Assembly (NCBI GenBank): GCA_049647585.1
Contig: JBARXY010000014.1
Location: 1 to 64,000 of the forward strand
DNA: 64,000 bases
Reading direction: 5' to 3'
Source of the DNA: JAGQSZ01 sp049647585
GTDB taxonomy: Bacteria > Actinomycetota > Acidimicrobiia > Acidimicrobiales > Microtrichaceae
In this document: piece by piece, positions 6,436 through 14,952 of the stretch
How the letters are laid out: every line of letters begins with the position of its first letter
Position numbering within the stretch: position 1 is the stretch's first letter
Translations under genes and position numbers: made by a program
The notes under the pieces: model-generated
The model's database searches: none
Seen by the model: the letters and a program-made list of their open reading frames with translations, nothing else
Told to the model about the DNA's origin: nothing

Positions 6436-7662
6436 GTGGCCTGTCGCAGAGATAGTTCCAGACTACGACTTCGTGATCAGCTTGCCGAAGCCCTTAACAG
6501 CCTGGTCGAGCGTCCCGGTCGCACGTTCTTGAACGGGATCGGTATAGCGATCGGGGTTGCCACAGCAGTCGCCGTGTTCACGATTGCTGACACTGCCGGC
6601 CACGAGGTATCGGCAACGTTTGACACTCTCAAAGCGACACAGATCTTGGTCAAAGTCTCGCCTGAAGCCGTTCAACAAGCCATCGAGAGCGGCGACTCGC
6701 CGTTTCCCAAAGACGCTGAAGGCAGGGTCAACTCCTTAGCCGGTGTCAGAAGCTCAGGAGTAACTACCGTCCGCATGACGCGCTGCGAAATTGCCGCCAA
6801 TGACGTCCAAGATCCAACCGGGGCCAACGAGGTACAGGCGCCCCTGATATCGGCAACAAAGGGCGCCCTGGTCGCCGCAGAGGTAGATGTGACCGGCAAG
6901 GTGTGGAACGCCTGGCACGAACAGAACCGAGCCAAAGTTGCCCTGGTTGGAAGAGTGGTCGCCGAGGGCCTCAAGATCGACGGCGGAGATCCATCCCAAG
7001 CGGTACTTATTGAGGGAGTGCCATTCGTTGTCGCCGGCGTCATCAACGAGTCGAATCGAGACTCTCAACTGCTGCGGGCGGTGGTCGTTCCAGAGTTGAC
7101 CGGGTCCGCACTGTGGCCAGTGCCGGAGGAACCACCCCGGATGCTCGTACGAACTGAGCCCGGTGCCGCTCAAGCCGTGGCCGCTCAGGCCCCCGTAGCT
7201 ATACGGCCAGAGAGCCCCGAGAGCTTTTCAGTGGCCGACCCGCCCGACCCGAAGCAGTTCCGTGAAAGCGTCGAGGCAGACGTCACTGGCCTCTACATAG
7301 CGCTATCGGCGATTTCGCTGGCACTTGGTGGTGTCGGCATCGCGAACACAACGCTGCTCATGGTCATGGAACGAAGCAAGGAGTTCGGTCTTCGCAGAGC
7401 GGTCGGAGCACGCCCCGTTCACATACTCCGACATGTCCTGACCGACACGGGACTACTCGGATTTCTAAGTGGCGGCATAGGCGTCGCAATCGGCATAGCA
7501 GTCGTGCTTGTGGTCGCGGGTCAACGTGGCTGGCAACCGGTGATGGACCCGAGAATCGTGTTGGCAGGACCGATAGGAGGCATGGTTGTTGGCGTGACAG
7601 CGGGATTCTTCCCGGCCCTACGTGCGCGACGAATCGAACCATCCGATGCGCTCCGCTCCTGA
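6436..7662 (+). CDS. FtsX-like permease (MacB-type)
   Basis: A GTG start lies two bases after the ATPase stop. The 408-aa protein has the FtsX/MacB plan: an N-terminal helix at about 30-55 (GIGIAIGVATAVAVFTI), a large extracytoplasmic domain of about 230 residues, then three helices. The last part includes ALSAISLALGGVGIANTTLL, MERSKEFGLRRAVGARP and FLSGGIGVAIGIAVVLVV. The ERSKEFGLRRAVGA coupling segment is diagnostic. MacB-type permeases transmit ATP hydrolysis to the outer domain to extrude or release envelope proteins, peptides or small molecules. It is the last gene of the cassette before the terminator. Confidence 0.88.
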   Translation: MACRRDSSRLRLRDQLAEALNSLVERPGRTFLNGIGIAIGVATAVAVFTIADTAGHEVSATFDTLKATQILVKVSPEAVQQAIESGDSPFPKDAEGRVNSLAGVRSSGVTTVRMTRCEIAANDVQDPTGANEVQAPLISATKGALVAAEVDVTGKVWNAWHEQNRAKVALVGRVVAEGLKIDGGDPSQAVLIEGVPFVVAGVINESNRDSQLLRAVVVPELTGSALWPVPEEPPRMLVRTEPGAAQAVAAQAPVAIRPESPESFSVADPPDPKQFRESVEADVTGLYIALSAISLALGGVGIANTTLLMVMERSKEFGLRRAVGARPVHILRHVLTDTGLLGFLSGGIGVAIGIAVVLVVAGQRGWQPVMDPRIVLAGPIGGMVVGVTAGFFPALRARRIEPSDALRS

Positions 7663-7780
7663 CAGGGCTGGCTTGAGCAAGGCGGGCAGCAGGATCCGCG
7701 GCGAAGATACGACTGAGTCACATTTAGCTGCGCCGTGGTCGGTGAACCGGAACGATCCCTGGCTCCCCACGTCAAGGCCG

Positions 7781-7830
7781 GTCCTGGTTGGGTCGATGGT
7801 CGTGAGCCGACCCAACCAGGACTGTTTCAT
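7781..7830 (+). terminator. intrinsic terminator closing the sigma/exporter cassette
   Basis: A perfect 15-bp inverted repeat pairs 7781-7795 (GTCCTGGTTGGGTCG) with 7808-7822 around a 12-base loop. It is followed by TGTTTCATT. The stem is long and GC-rich with a moderately T-rich tail, 120 bases after the permease stop. It also separates the cassette from the minus-strand genes downstream. Confidence 0.7.
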
Positions 7831-7841
7831 TAACCGGGGGA

Positions 7842-8147
7842 TTAGGACGCAGACCGCCCTGACGATCTGGTCAGGTCAGTCGACCAGAGCCTGAGGCCAA
7901 ACCCCGTCGTACAAGGGCAGTACGGCGTCAGATCTGCGTCGAGCGTCGCCATCCTCAGGTTGCTGGCGAAGTCGTGGGTCCAGGCGAACGTGCCATGATC
8001 GGCCGCAGGTGCTCTGGAACGAGAGCAACGTGTCGTAGGCGTCCTGATCGGGGTTGTCGCCAAGATCTTTGAGCGCGGCGATTGCCGGACCGGTGGAGTT
8101 GGCGTCGGAGGCCGTGGTCGGACCTGAGGGGCTGGTTCCGTGCGCAC
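7842..8147 (-). pseudogene. frameshifted, N-terminally truncated gene remnant
   Basis: Two overlapping minus-strand frames each look coding over only part of their length. The upstream frame gives STGPAIAALKDLGDNPDQDA, then YDTLLSFQS. Near 8005-8015 the natural sequence moves into the next frame, giving AADHGTFAWTHDFASNLRMA, then TLDADLTPYCPCTTGFG. Third positions are G/C-rich in each part and not after the switch, which is what one indel in a real gene would cause. There is no good start codon or signal sequence. The family is unknown. A sequencing error is the alternative. Confidence 0.45.
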
Positions 8148-8176
8148 GGCGATGCTGACCGGGCAGCCTCGCCGGG

Positions 8177-8905
8177 CTACGGCTTCGCCGTTGAGCCGTC
8201 CTCGGGTGACGCGTCATGGTCGCCGAGTTCTTCTTCCAGCGATTCGACGCCGCCGATCAGACCCCGGTTGCCGAAGAACTGCCAAGCGACCACTGCGATC
8301 ACCAACACGATCGATCCCCTCAGGAACCAGCTCTGATACTTGGCGACGGTGTCCAGTACCGACTCGATCTGGTCCTGCAACAGCCAGCCGGTCTGGCGGA
8401 TGATCAGAGTTCGGCCGACGGTTCCGATGATGTTCAGGATGAAGAACCGCCGGATCGGCATGGCTGCCACGCCAGCGAGCAGGCAGACCGGATTGTTCGG
8501 TGCGACGACGACCAGGACGTTCAGAGCCTTCTTGAATCCCGTCTGGTCGCGCTCGAACTGATTCACGACCGGCTCAAAGCCGGGGAACACCTTTCGGGCC
8601 CAGTCCAGAGCCTGTCCCCGGTAGATGTAGCCGAGTGCGTAGAACAGCGGGTCGGCGACCAGTAGGCGTCCGGTCGATACCAGGATGTACGGCCAGAAGT
8701 CGGCCGAATAGGTTCCGAGCAGGTACTTGTTGGACGAGTTGAGCGCCAGCAGCCCGATCGGGTGCTCCCTGATCCAGCTCGCCCAGAGAGCGTTGCCGAC
8801 GTTGGTGGCGATGATCAGCCCGATTATCAGCGCGCCGATGAGTGGCAGCAGACCGCGGGGGTGGCGCGGAGTATCTCGCAGTTGAAGCTCGTGATCTTCG
8901 GTCAT
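8177..8905 (-). CDS. VTT/DedA (SNARE-associated Golgi-like) membrane protein
   Basis: I start at the ATG 8903-8905 because the longer frame upstream reads through the divergent promoter region and is not natural protein. The 242-aa product has several membrane segments: LLPLIGALIIGLIIATNVG, PYILVSTGRLLVADPLFYAL, RFFILNIIGTVGRTLIIR and LRGSIVLVIAVVAWQFFG. The middle holds the re-entrant loop region typical of VTT proteins (ALNVLVVVAPNNPVCLLAGV). DedA-like proteins move phospholipids or undecaprenyl phosphate across the membrane. The short C-tail is acidic (EELGDHDASPEDGS). It is divergent from the acyl-CoA ligase. Confidence 0.75.
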   Translation of the reverse strand: MTEDHELQLRDTPRHPRGLLPLIGALIIGLIIATNVGNALWASWIREHPIGLLALNSSNKYLLGTYSADFWPYILVSTGRLLVADPLFYALGYIYRGQALDWARKVFPGFEPVVNQFERDQTGFKKALNVLVVVAPNNPVCLLAGVAAMPIRRFFILNIIGTVGRTLIIRQTGWLLQDQIESVLDTVAKYQSWFLRGSIVLVIAVVAWQFFGNRGLIGGVESLEEELGDHDASPEDGSTAKP

Positions 8906-9010
8906 GTGGGATTCGAGGCCATTCGAAGCTAATGAAGCCGCTCGGACTAATAGGGTGGGCGTCACGCTACAGGGGCCGTGGGGAGTCACGGCATGCACCA
9001 GGGGGAACAA

Positions 9011-10639
9011 ATGCAGGGAACGATGCAGAGCACGCCGCTCTCGTTGAACCACTTCTTCGACCGGGCCGAGCGCTACACGCCCAAGAAGGAGATCATCACC
9101 GGCACGGCGACCGGAGTGGAGCGGACCACCTACGGAGAGTGGGCAGAGCGGACCCGGCGCCTGGCGGGGGCCCTCGACCAGCTCGGAATCTCCGCAGACG
9201 GTCGGGTCGGTACCTTCGCCTGGAACACCGCCCGACACCTGGAGCTGTACTTCGCCGCCCCGTGCAGCGGCCGGGTCCTTCACACGTTGAACATCAGGCT
9301 GTTCCCCGAGCAGGTCACCTACATCGTCAACCACGCCGAGGACGAGGTCATCTTCGTAGACCGTTCCCTACTCGGACTGCTGGCGCCGTTGATCCCGACC
9401 TTCAAGACCGTGCGTCACTTCGTTGTGATGGACGACGGCGTGCCGACCCCGCTGCCGGACGGAGTCGAGATGCTCGATTACGAGGAGCTGCTCGCCGGGT
9501 CGGACCCTGTCGACATGGCCATCGACGACGAGAACCGCGCCGCGTCCATGTGTTACACGTCGGGTACAACGGGTAACCCCAAGGGTGTCGTCTACACGCA
9601 CCGCAGCACGTATCTGCACACCCTCGCGATGACCCAGGCGGACACCGTCGGGGTCCGCGAACGGGACATCGTCATGCCGGTGGTTCCCATGTTCCACGCC
9701 AACGCCTGGGGCCTGGCGCATGCCGGTGTAGCCACCGGAGCGAGCCTCGTTCTGCCCGGCCCGCAGATGACCCCGCCCGCTCTGGCGAACCTGATCGTCA
9801 ACGAAAAGGTGTCGGTTGCAGCGGGGGTGCCCACCATCTGGATGGGGGTGCTTCCCGAGCTCAAGGACCGCGACATTTCCAACCTCCGGGCGATTCCGTG
9901 TGGCGGCTCAGCTGTGCCGAAGTCGCTGTCGGAGGCCTACAAGGCCCAGACCGGCATGCCGATCCTGCAGGCGTGGGGTATGACCGAGACAAGCCCGGTT
10001 GCTTCGGTTGCGATCACCCGCTCCTGGCTCGAGGACCTGCCGGAGGACCAGCTGGTCGATCTGCGCGCCACGCAGGGTCCGGCCGTCTTGGGCGTCGAAC
10101 TACGGATTGCCGACCAGGCGACCGGGGAGATCATGCCGTGGGACGGAGAATCCAGAGGTGAGCTCCAGGCACGGGGTCCGTGGATCGCAGCCTCTTACTA
10201 CAACGATGACCGCTCGCCCGACTCGTTCACCGAAGACGGCTGGCTGCGGACCGGGGACGTCGCGGTCATCACCGCCGACGGCTACATGCACATCGTGGAC
10301 CGGACCAAGGACGTGGTGAAATCCGGCGGGGAGTGGATCTCGTCGGTCGAACTCGAAAACGAGATCATGGCCCACCCGGCCGTCGCCGAAGCAGCCGTCA
10401 TCGGTCTGCCGCACCCGAAGTGGGCTGAGCGTCCACTTGCCGCAGTGGTAGTCAAGGAAGGTCAGGCGTTGACCAAGGAAGAGGTCATCGAGTTCCTGAC
10501 CGGTCGGGTCGCGACGTGGTGGCTTCCAGACGACGTCGTATTCATCGAAGAGGTCCCCAAGACCAGCGTCGGCAAGTTCTCGAAGAAGGACCTGCGGGAC
10601 CGCTTCGCGGACCACACGCTGCCGACCGCAGAGGGCTGA
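9011..10639 (+). CDS. acyl-CoA synthetase (fatty-acid--CoA ligase, AMP-forming)
   Basis: The start at 9011 has AGGGGGAAC just upstream; 9023 is also possible. The roughly 542-aa enzyme shows all ANL-superfamily landmarks: the P-loop CYTSGTTGNPKGVVYTH, the motif WGMTETSP, GWLRTGDVAVITADGYMHI followed by DRTKDVVKSGGEWIS, and the C-terminal catalytic lysine in KTSVGKFSKKDLR. It activates a fatty acid to the acyl-adenylate and then to acyl-CoA in the cytosol. Sequence character suits medium- or long-chain substrates, but specificity cannot be read here. It stands alone upstream of SURF1. Confidence 0.88.
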   Translation: MQGTMQSTPLSLNHFFDRAERYTPKKEIITGTATGVERTTYGEWAERTRRLAGALDQLGISADGRVGTFAWNTARHLELYFAAPCSGRVLHTLNIRLFPEQVTYIVNHAEDEVIFVDRSLLGLLAPLIPTFKTVRHFVVMDDGVPTPLPDGVEMLDYEELLAGSDPVDMAIDDENRAASMCYTSGTTGNPKGVVYTHRSTYLHTLAMTQADTVGVRERDIVMPVVPMFHANAWGLAHAGVATGASLVLPGPQMTPPALANLIVNEKVSVAAGVPTIWMGVLPELKDRDISNLRAIPCGGSAVPKSLSEAYKAQTGMPILQAWGMTETSPVASVAITRSWLEDLPEDQLVDLRATQGPAVLGVELRIADQATGEIMPWDGESRGELQARGPWIAASYYNDDRSPDSFTEDGWLRTGDVAVITADGYMHIVDRTKDVVKSGGEWISSVELENEIMAHPAVAEAAVIGLPHPKWAERPLAAVVVKEGQALTKEEVIEFLTGRVATWWLPDDVVFIEEVPKTSVGKFSKKDLRDRFADHTLPTAEG

Positions 10640-10646
10640 GCGTCTG

Positions 10647-10679
10647 CGTCGGTGCTGGTACCTCGTGTCGGCACCGACG
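10647..10679 (+). terminator. hairpin after the acyl-CoA ligase gene
   Basis: CGTCGGTGC (10647-10655) pairs perfectly with GCACCGACG (10671-10679) across a 15-base loop. It lies in the 55-base gap between the ligase stop and the SURF1 start. There is no T-tract, so termination would be weak or factor-assisted. Confidence 0.3.
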
Positions 10680-10694
10680 TAGGGTCCTGCCCAG

Positions 10695-11612
10695 ATGTAT
10701 TCATTCCTAAGGCGACCCATCTGGATCCTCAGCCATGTCCTGATCGCCGTGTTGGTCGTCGTGCTGATCTCACTCGGGTTCTGGCAGCGCTCCCGCTATT
10801 ACGAGGAGAAGGAGAAGGGCGACAGGTTGGAGGCCGCCGAGTCCGCCCCGCCTGAGTCGCTCGACGACCTGGTGTCGTCAAAGGACGACCCAGACAGCAT
10901 TCCCGACTCGGTACGCTACAAGCGGGTCGAGGTTTCAGGAACCTACGACGTGGCGAACGAGGTTCTGGTCAACAACCGATCGTTGGACGGTGCGCCGGGA
11001 GCGTGGATCCTGACCCCGTTGATCCAGCCCGACGGGACCGCCGTTCCCGTTGTGCGCGGCTGGGTTCCGATGTCCGTCGCCGAATCGGACCCTCCTTTCA
11101 AGGCGGCCGCTCAGCCCGTTGGGCGCGTCGACGTGCTCGGCAACGTGCAACTGACCCAGGAGCGAGAATCGTTCGGTCCCACCGATCCTGCCGATGGCAA
11201 GCTGACGAAGCTGTCACGTGTCGACCTGAAACGGTTCGCAAAGCAACTGCCTTACGACATCGAGCCGATCTACGTGGTGCTCGACACTCAGACCCCGGCG
11301 CAGACCGGAAACTATCCCGCGCTGGTCAGCCTGGTTGTTTCTGACCCGTCGCAGAACTTCTCCTACATGCTCCAGTGGTGGGTATTCGCTGCCATCGCGG
11401 CCGGCGGCTATCCGCTGGTACTGCGGATGGTCGCAAGGTCTAAGGATCCGAACAGTCCCAAGCGGATCTCGGTGCCCAAGGGCGAAGAGATTCCCTGGGC
11501 TGCAGGTCTGGGACCGGACGGTCCAGCCGATGCGCCTGCTGACAGAGATGAAGAGTCCCCAGCCCAGGAATCCGTTGACGCCGGGACTGATTCCGGGGTG
11601 CGACCAGAGTGA
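10695..11612 (+). CDS. SURF1-family cytochrome c oxidase assembly protein
   Basis: The 305-aa protein has the SURF1 plan: an N-terminal helix (ILSHVLIAVLVVVLISLGFW) directly followed by QRSRYYEEK, a large outer domain, and a second helix near residue 225 (MLQWWVFAAIAAGGYPLVLR). The segments VLVNNRSLDGAPGAWILTPL and VPVVRGWVP match conserved SURF1 blocks. SURF1 helps insert heme a into cytochrome oxidase subunit I. The C-terminal 60 residues are hydrophilic and acidic, common in actinobacterial versions. Its stop overlaps the GTG of the TetR gene. Confidence 0.88.
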   Translation: MYSFLRRPIWILSHVLIAVLVVVLISLGFWQRSRYYEEKEKGDRLEAAESAPPESLDDLVSSKDDPDSIPDSVRYKRVEVSGTYDVANEVLVNNRSLDGAPGAWILTPLIQPDGTAVPVVRGWVPMSVAESDPPFKAAAQPVGRVDVLGNVQLTQERESFGPTDPADGKLTKLSRVDLKRFAKQLPYDIEPIYVVLDTQTPAQTGNYPALVSLVVSDPSQNFSYMLQWWVFAAIAAGGYPLVLRMVARSKDPNSPKRISVPKGEEIPWAAGLGPDGPADAPADRDEESPAQESVDAGTDSGVRPE

Positions 11613-12199
11613 ACGGCGACCCGACGACCGCCCGCACCCGAGTAATGGAAGCCGCCATCACCTGCGCCCGGGAGAAGGGTGTTCGGGGTTTCTCGCTCGA
11701 GGACGTCGCCCTGGAAGCCGGGCTGTCGCGTTCGACCATCTACCGGTACTTCCCGGAGGGCCGCTCACAGCTCTTCGAAGAGACCGTCACCTGGGAGATC
11801 GGGCGGTTCTGGGAACGCCTGGCCCTGGCAGTCGCTGATCTTCCGACTCTTGAAGACCGGCTCGTCGCCGGGCTCGTCATCGGTCGAAAGCTGATGGCGA
11901 AGAGCACGATCCTAAACAACCTCCGCGACCCGGAACTGCTGGATCTGGTCGAGGCAGCCCAGCCCGCAGAGCCGCTGGTCCACGGGGTGATCCGCGAGTA
12001 CATGCTTGGTCTGCTCCGGGACGAGCAGATCGACGGGCGGCTAGTGGCCTCGCTGGATCTGGAATTTGCGGCCGACTACCTGATGCGCATGTCGATCTCG
12101 TGGATGAACAACCCAGCGGGAGTCGATCTGACCGACGACGCCACCGCCCGCAAAGTCGTCAGGGAACAGTTCCTGGCCGGTATCTCGGCCAGAAACTGA
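11609..12199 (+). CDS. TetR-family transcriptional regulator (first)
   Basis: A GTG start overlaps the SURF1 stop (GTGA). The 196-aa protein has the N-terminal TetR helix-turn-helix: TRVMEAAITCAREKGVRGFS, then LEDVALEAGLSRSTIYRYFP. The rest is a helical ligand and dimer domain without a recognisable ligand signature. It resembles the next regulator at 12397 in length and in the STIYRYFP/ATVYRQFP recognition helix. Candidate operators lie in the 200-base gap between the two. Confidence 0.85.
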   Translation: MNGDPTTARTRVMEAAITCAREKGVRGFSLEDVALEAGLSRSTIYRYFPEGRSQLFEETVTWEIGRFWERLALAVADLPTLEDRLVAGLVIGRKLMAKSTILNNLRDPELLDLVEAAQPAEPLVHGVIREYMLGLLRDEQIDGRLVASLDLEFAADYLMRMSISWMNNPAGVDLTDDATARKVVREQFLAGISARN

Positions 12200-12280
12200 C
12201 GCAGTTTCGGACAGGCGCCACCGCCAGCGAGGCACCCCCGAGCGGCCCACCCACCTGGAGAGCGCCAACCCGGCATGGGG

Positions 12281-12294
12281 GTGACGTATGTCAC
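12281..12294. promoter_or_regulatory. candidate operator GTGAC-N4-GTCAC
   Basis: The inverted repeat GTGAC GTAT GTCAC lies in the gap between two TetR genes, about 100 bases before the second. TetR proteins usually bind such short palindromes near their own promoters. AT-rich sequence follows (ATAATTCGATGAGATGATC), as expected for a promoter. No binding evidence is available. Confidence 0.35.
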
Positions 12295-12396
12295 GCGCGG
12301 ATAATTCGATGAGATGATCTGTGTACTATTGTTTCATTCGATGGTTCGTATCGCTTGCCGGAAACGGTCGGCGGTGAAGTTCGCGACGGGGGTGAC

Positions 12397-13086
12397 ATGT
12401 CGGAACAGGGGCTCGTAACGCAGGAGATGTCCACTTTCGACGTGTCCGTGTCGTTGGACCTCAGTGATCAGGAGATGCGAATCGCCGACGCACTTCGGCG
12501 TTGTATCGGCCGTTGGGGCATGGCCAAGACGACCATCGACGACATCGCCCGTGAAGCGGGCGTGTCTCGCGCAACCGTCTACCGACAGTTCCCAGGCGGC
12601 AAGTCAGCGATCCTCTCTGCGGCTGTCAACGCCGATGTGCAGAGGCTGCTGAACCTTCTCTCGGGCGAACTCGCAGCGCTGGACGACCTTGAATCCTGCC
12701 TGGTGGCTGCCCTGCATAAGTCGGCTGTGTTCCTCGACGCTCACCCCGTCCTGCGTTACATGCGCGAGCACGAATCCGCCGAACTCGAACAGATCCTGGG
12801 ATTTGAGCGGACCGACGCTGCGCTGATCACCTGCGGCGAGGCGATGGTGCCGATGCTCAGCCGTTTTCTACCGGCCGAGAAGGCGTTCGACGCCGGAATG
12901 TGGGGAGCCAGGATCCTCATCTCGTACCTGGCTGAGGATCCGCTGCACGTCGACCTCCTCGAGCCTGAAGATGTGCGGCGAGTGGTCCGCACATTCATGA
13001 TTCCCGGCCTTCTGGCCGATGGGATCCAAGTCGATCTGAATCTCACGTTCTCCAACCCGAGTCCAGAAATCCAAACCGAGTCCTGA
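12397..13086 (+). CDS. TetR-family transcriptional regulator (second)
   Basis: The ATG at 12397 follows GGGGGTGAC, better than the in-frame start at 12355. The 229-aa protein has a TetR DNA-binding domain at about 35-80 (IADALRRCIGRWGMAKTTID, then DIAREAGVSRATVYRQFPGG). The C-terminal domain is helical. It lies 17 bases before the di-iron protein gene and probably shares its transcript, so that gene is its most likely target. The ligand is unknown. Confidence 0.85.
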   Translation: MSEQGLVTQEMSTFDVSVSLDLSDQEMRIADALRRCIGRWGMAKTTIDDIAREAGVSRATVYRQFPGGKSAILSAAVNADVQRLLNLLSGELAALDDLESCLVAALHKSAVFLDAHPVLRYMREHESAELEQILGFERTDAALITCGEAMVPMLSRFLPAEKAFDAGMWGARILISYLAEDPLHVDLLEPEDVRRVVRTFMIPGLLADGIQVDLNLTFSNPSPEIQTES

Positions 13087-13103
13087 AACCAATAGGAGTA
13101 AAT

Positions 13104-14234
13104 ATGTCCATCACCGAGGGGCGCACCAACGAGGAACTCATCGGACGCGCCGATATCGATGACCTTGAGGCCATCCTTGCGGTCACCAACACCGACCGCG
13201 ATGCAGCCATTTCGGTGGTAGAGAACAACGCCGACGCGATCTTCACCTGGGACTATGAAAAGGGTGCCCGCAAGGGGCTCGACAAGCTCTACGAGAAGGC
13301 CAAGCACTCGATGTGGGATGGCCAGAAGGACCTTCCCTGGGACACCGAGGTCGACCAGGAGCGCGTCGTCATGGCCAACGCCGAGATGAACGGCGGCATG
13401 ATCGACTTTGATCCGACCGGAACGCCTTTCGAGAAGTGGGGCGACAAGGAATGGCTCGAGGTCGGAATCCAGAGCCAGAACTGGACCCTGTCGCAGTTCC
13501 TCCACGGCGAGCAGGGTGCGCTGATCTGCACAGCCAAGATCGTCGAGACCGTCCCGTGGATCGACGCCAAGTACTACGCCTCGACCCAGGTGATGGACGA
13601 AGCCCGTCACGTCGAGGTCTTCGCCAAGTACCTCGACGACAAGCTGAGCGGCCACTACCCGGTAAACGCCCACCTCAAAATGCTCCTGGACGACATCGTC
13701 AAGGACCCCCGTTGGGACATGACCTATCTGGGCATGCAGATCATGGTCGAGGGGTTGGCGCTCGCAGCGTTCGGATTCATCCACCAGCTCACCACCGAGC
13801 CGTTGCTCAAGAAGCTGCTCCGCTACGTCATGAGTGATGAGGCCCGTCACGTGGCATTCGGCGTTCTGTCGCTGCAGGAGTACTACGAGGGCCTGTCTGA
13901 CGCCGAGATCTTCGAGCGCCAGGAATTCGCCTTCGAGGCAGGCGTCCGCATGCGTGACCGCTTCCTCCAGCAGGAGGTGTGGGAGCGCATGGGAGTCCCG
14001 GTGAAGGACGCCATCGAGATGGTGATGCGCACCCCGACACGCGACATGTTCCAGATGATGCTGTTCTCGAAGATCGTCCCGAACTGCAAGAAGCTCGGAC
14101 TGCTGGACCGCAACGACAAGTGGCTGCGTCACCGCTTCGAAGAGATCGGTGTCATCCAGTTCGAGGACTGGGCAGACACCAGCCTGGAACTAGACACGTT
14201 CGCTCTGACCACAGAGGACGAACGCAGCGCCTGA
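13104..14234 (+). CDS. ferritin-like di-iron protein (R2-like)
   Basis: A clear ribosome site, AATAGGAGTAAAT, precedes the ATG. The 376-aa protein carries a complete four-helix di-iron ligand set: Glu136 (HGEQG), Glu166 and His169 (DEARH), Glu216 (MVEG), Glu246 and His249 (second DEARH). This is the pattern of R2-like, desaturase and N-oxygenase ferritin folds that activate O2. Conserved helix segments such as AKYYASTQVMDEARHVEVFA are present. The substrate is unknown. Fatty-acid or amine oxidation are possible given the acyl-CoA ligase nearby. It is probably controlled by the adjacent TetR protein. Confidence 0.8.
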   Translation: MSITEGRTNEELIGRADIDDLEAILAVTNTDRDAAISVVENNADAIFTWDYEKGARKGLDKLYEKAKHSMWDGQKDLPWDTEVDQERVVMANAEMNGGMIDFDPTGTPFEKWGDKEWLEVGIQSQNWTLSQFLHGEQGALICTAKIVETVPWIDAKYYASTQVMDEARHVEVFAKYLDDKLSGHYPVNAHLKMLLDDIVKDPRWDMTYLGMQIMVEGLALAAFGFIHQLTTEPLLKKLLRYVMSDEARHVAFGVLSLQEYYEGLSDAEIFERQEFAFEAGVRMRDRFLQQEVWERMGVPVKDAIEMVMRTPTRDMFQMMLFSKIVPNCKKLGLLDRNDKWLRHRFEEIGVIQFEDWADTSLELDTFALTTEDERSA

Positions 14235-14263
14235 TTCCATAGAATCGCCAAGTGCTTCAACGG

Positions 14264-14275
14264 CGGGTCGACCCG
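14264..14275. promoter_or_regulatory. 12-bp palindrome before the winged-helix regulator
   Basis: CGGGTCGACCCG is a perfect palindrome 30 bases before the chosen start at 14305. Its position suits an autoregulatory operator of the downstream DNA-binding protein, or a short terminator stem for the di-iron gene. It has no T-tract, which makes the operator reading slightly better. Confidence 0.3.
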
Positions 14276-14304
14276 TCGGTAACGTGCTTCTCATGGAGCA
14301 CGAA

Positions 14305-14925
14305 ATGATGCGTCTTCGTGTAGTCCACGGTCTACGACTCCGCAGTCTCCTCGAGGCTGCGGAGTTGGCGCGTCTGGCCGGAATTGCCCAAGGACTGGTC
14401 GAATCGATCCTGGACGACGAATCCGGCCGCGGGTTCGTCGTCTACCGCTCGGGTCGGCTCTCCGGATGGGCGCTAACCGCCACCGGCCGATCGGAGGGGG
14501 AGAGGCTCCTGGCGGACCAGTTGCGCCACTCTGGCGGCCGTGCCGAGATCGAGTCGATCTATGAGGAATTCCTCGACCTCAATCCCGTTCTGTTGTCGAT
14601 CTGCACCGATTGGCAGACCTCAAACGTCGATGGGATAGAGGTCGTCAACAACCATGAGGACGCCGAACGCGACGACAGGGTGCTTGCTCGACTCGATGAC
14701 CTGCATTCTCTGTCGATGCAGATGACGGCACGACTCGGTGGCATCCTTGAACGATTCGCTGGATATGGGCCACGACTGTCTGCCGCGCATGAGAGAATCC
14801 TCACAGGCGAGACGGAGTGGCTCACGAGATCGACCATCGATTCGTACCACAGTGTCTGGTTTGAACTGCATGAGGACCTACTCGCCACCCTCGGTCGGCG
14901 ACGGGTCGATGAGCGCCCGCGGTGA
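14305..14925 (+). CDS. winged-helix transcriptional regulator
   Basis: I choose ATG 14305 because GGAG lies five bases upstream; GTG 14284 is possible. The roughly 206-aa protein starts with a winged helix at about 1-75 (LRSLLEAAELARLAGIAQGL, then VYRSGRLSGWALTATGRSEG). The helical C-terminal part contains FLDLNPVLLSICTDWQ. This pairing of an N-terminal winged helix with an LNxxLLxxCTDWQ segment occurs in small actinobacterial regulators. It lies 27 bases before dapA, but no functional link is obvious. Confidence 0.6.
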   Translation: MMRLRVVHGLRLRSLLEAAELARLAGIAQGLVESILDDESGRGFVVYRSGRLSGWALTATGRSEGERLLADQLRHSGGRAEIESIYEEFLDLNPVLLSICTDWQTSNVDGIEVVNNHEDAERDDRVLARLDDLHSLSMQMTARLGGILERFAGYGPRLSAAHERILTGETEWLTRSTIDSYHSVWFELHEDLLATLGRRRVDERPR

Positions 14926-14952
14926 ACAACGCGGAATCAATAGGAGTTATGA

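Noticed and set aside
12355..12396. Upstream in-frame start for the second TetR gene
   Set aside because: It has no ribosome site, while ATG 12397 has GGGGGTGAC before it and gives a normal TetR length.
12756..14132. 458-codon minus-strand open frame
   Set aside because: It is antisense to the TetR and di-iron genes, whose motifs are unmistakable. High GC makes such long shadow frames common.
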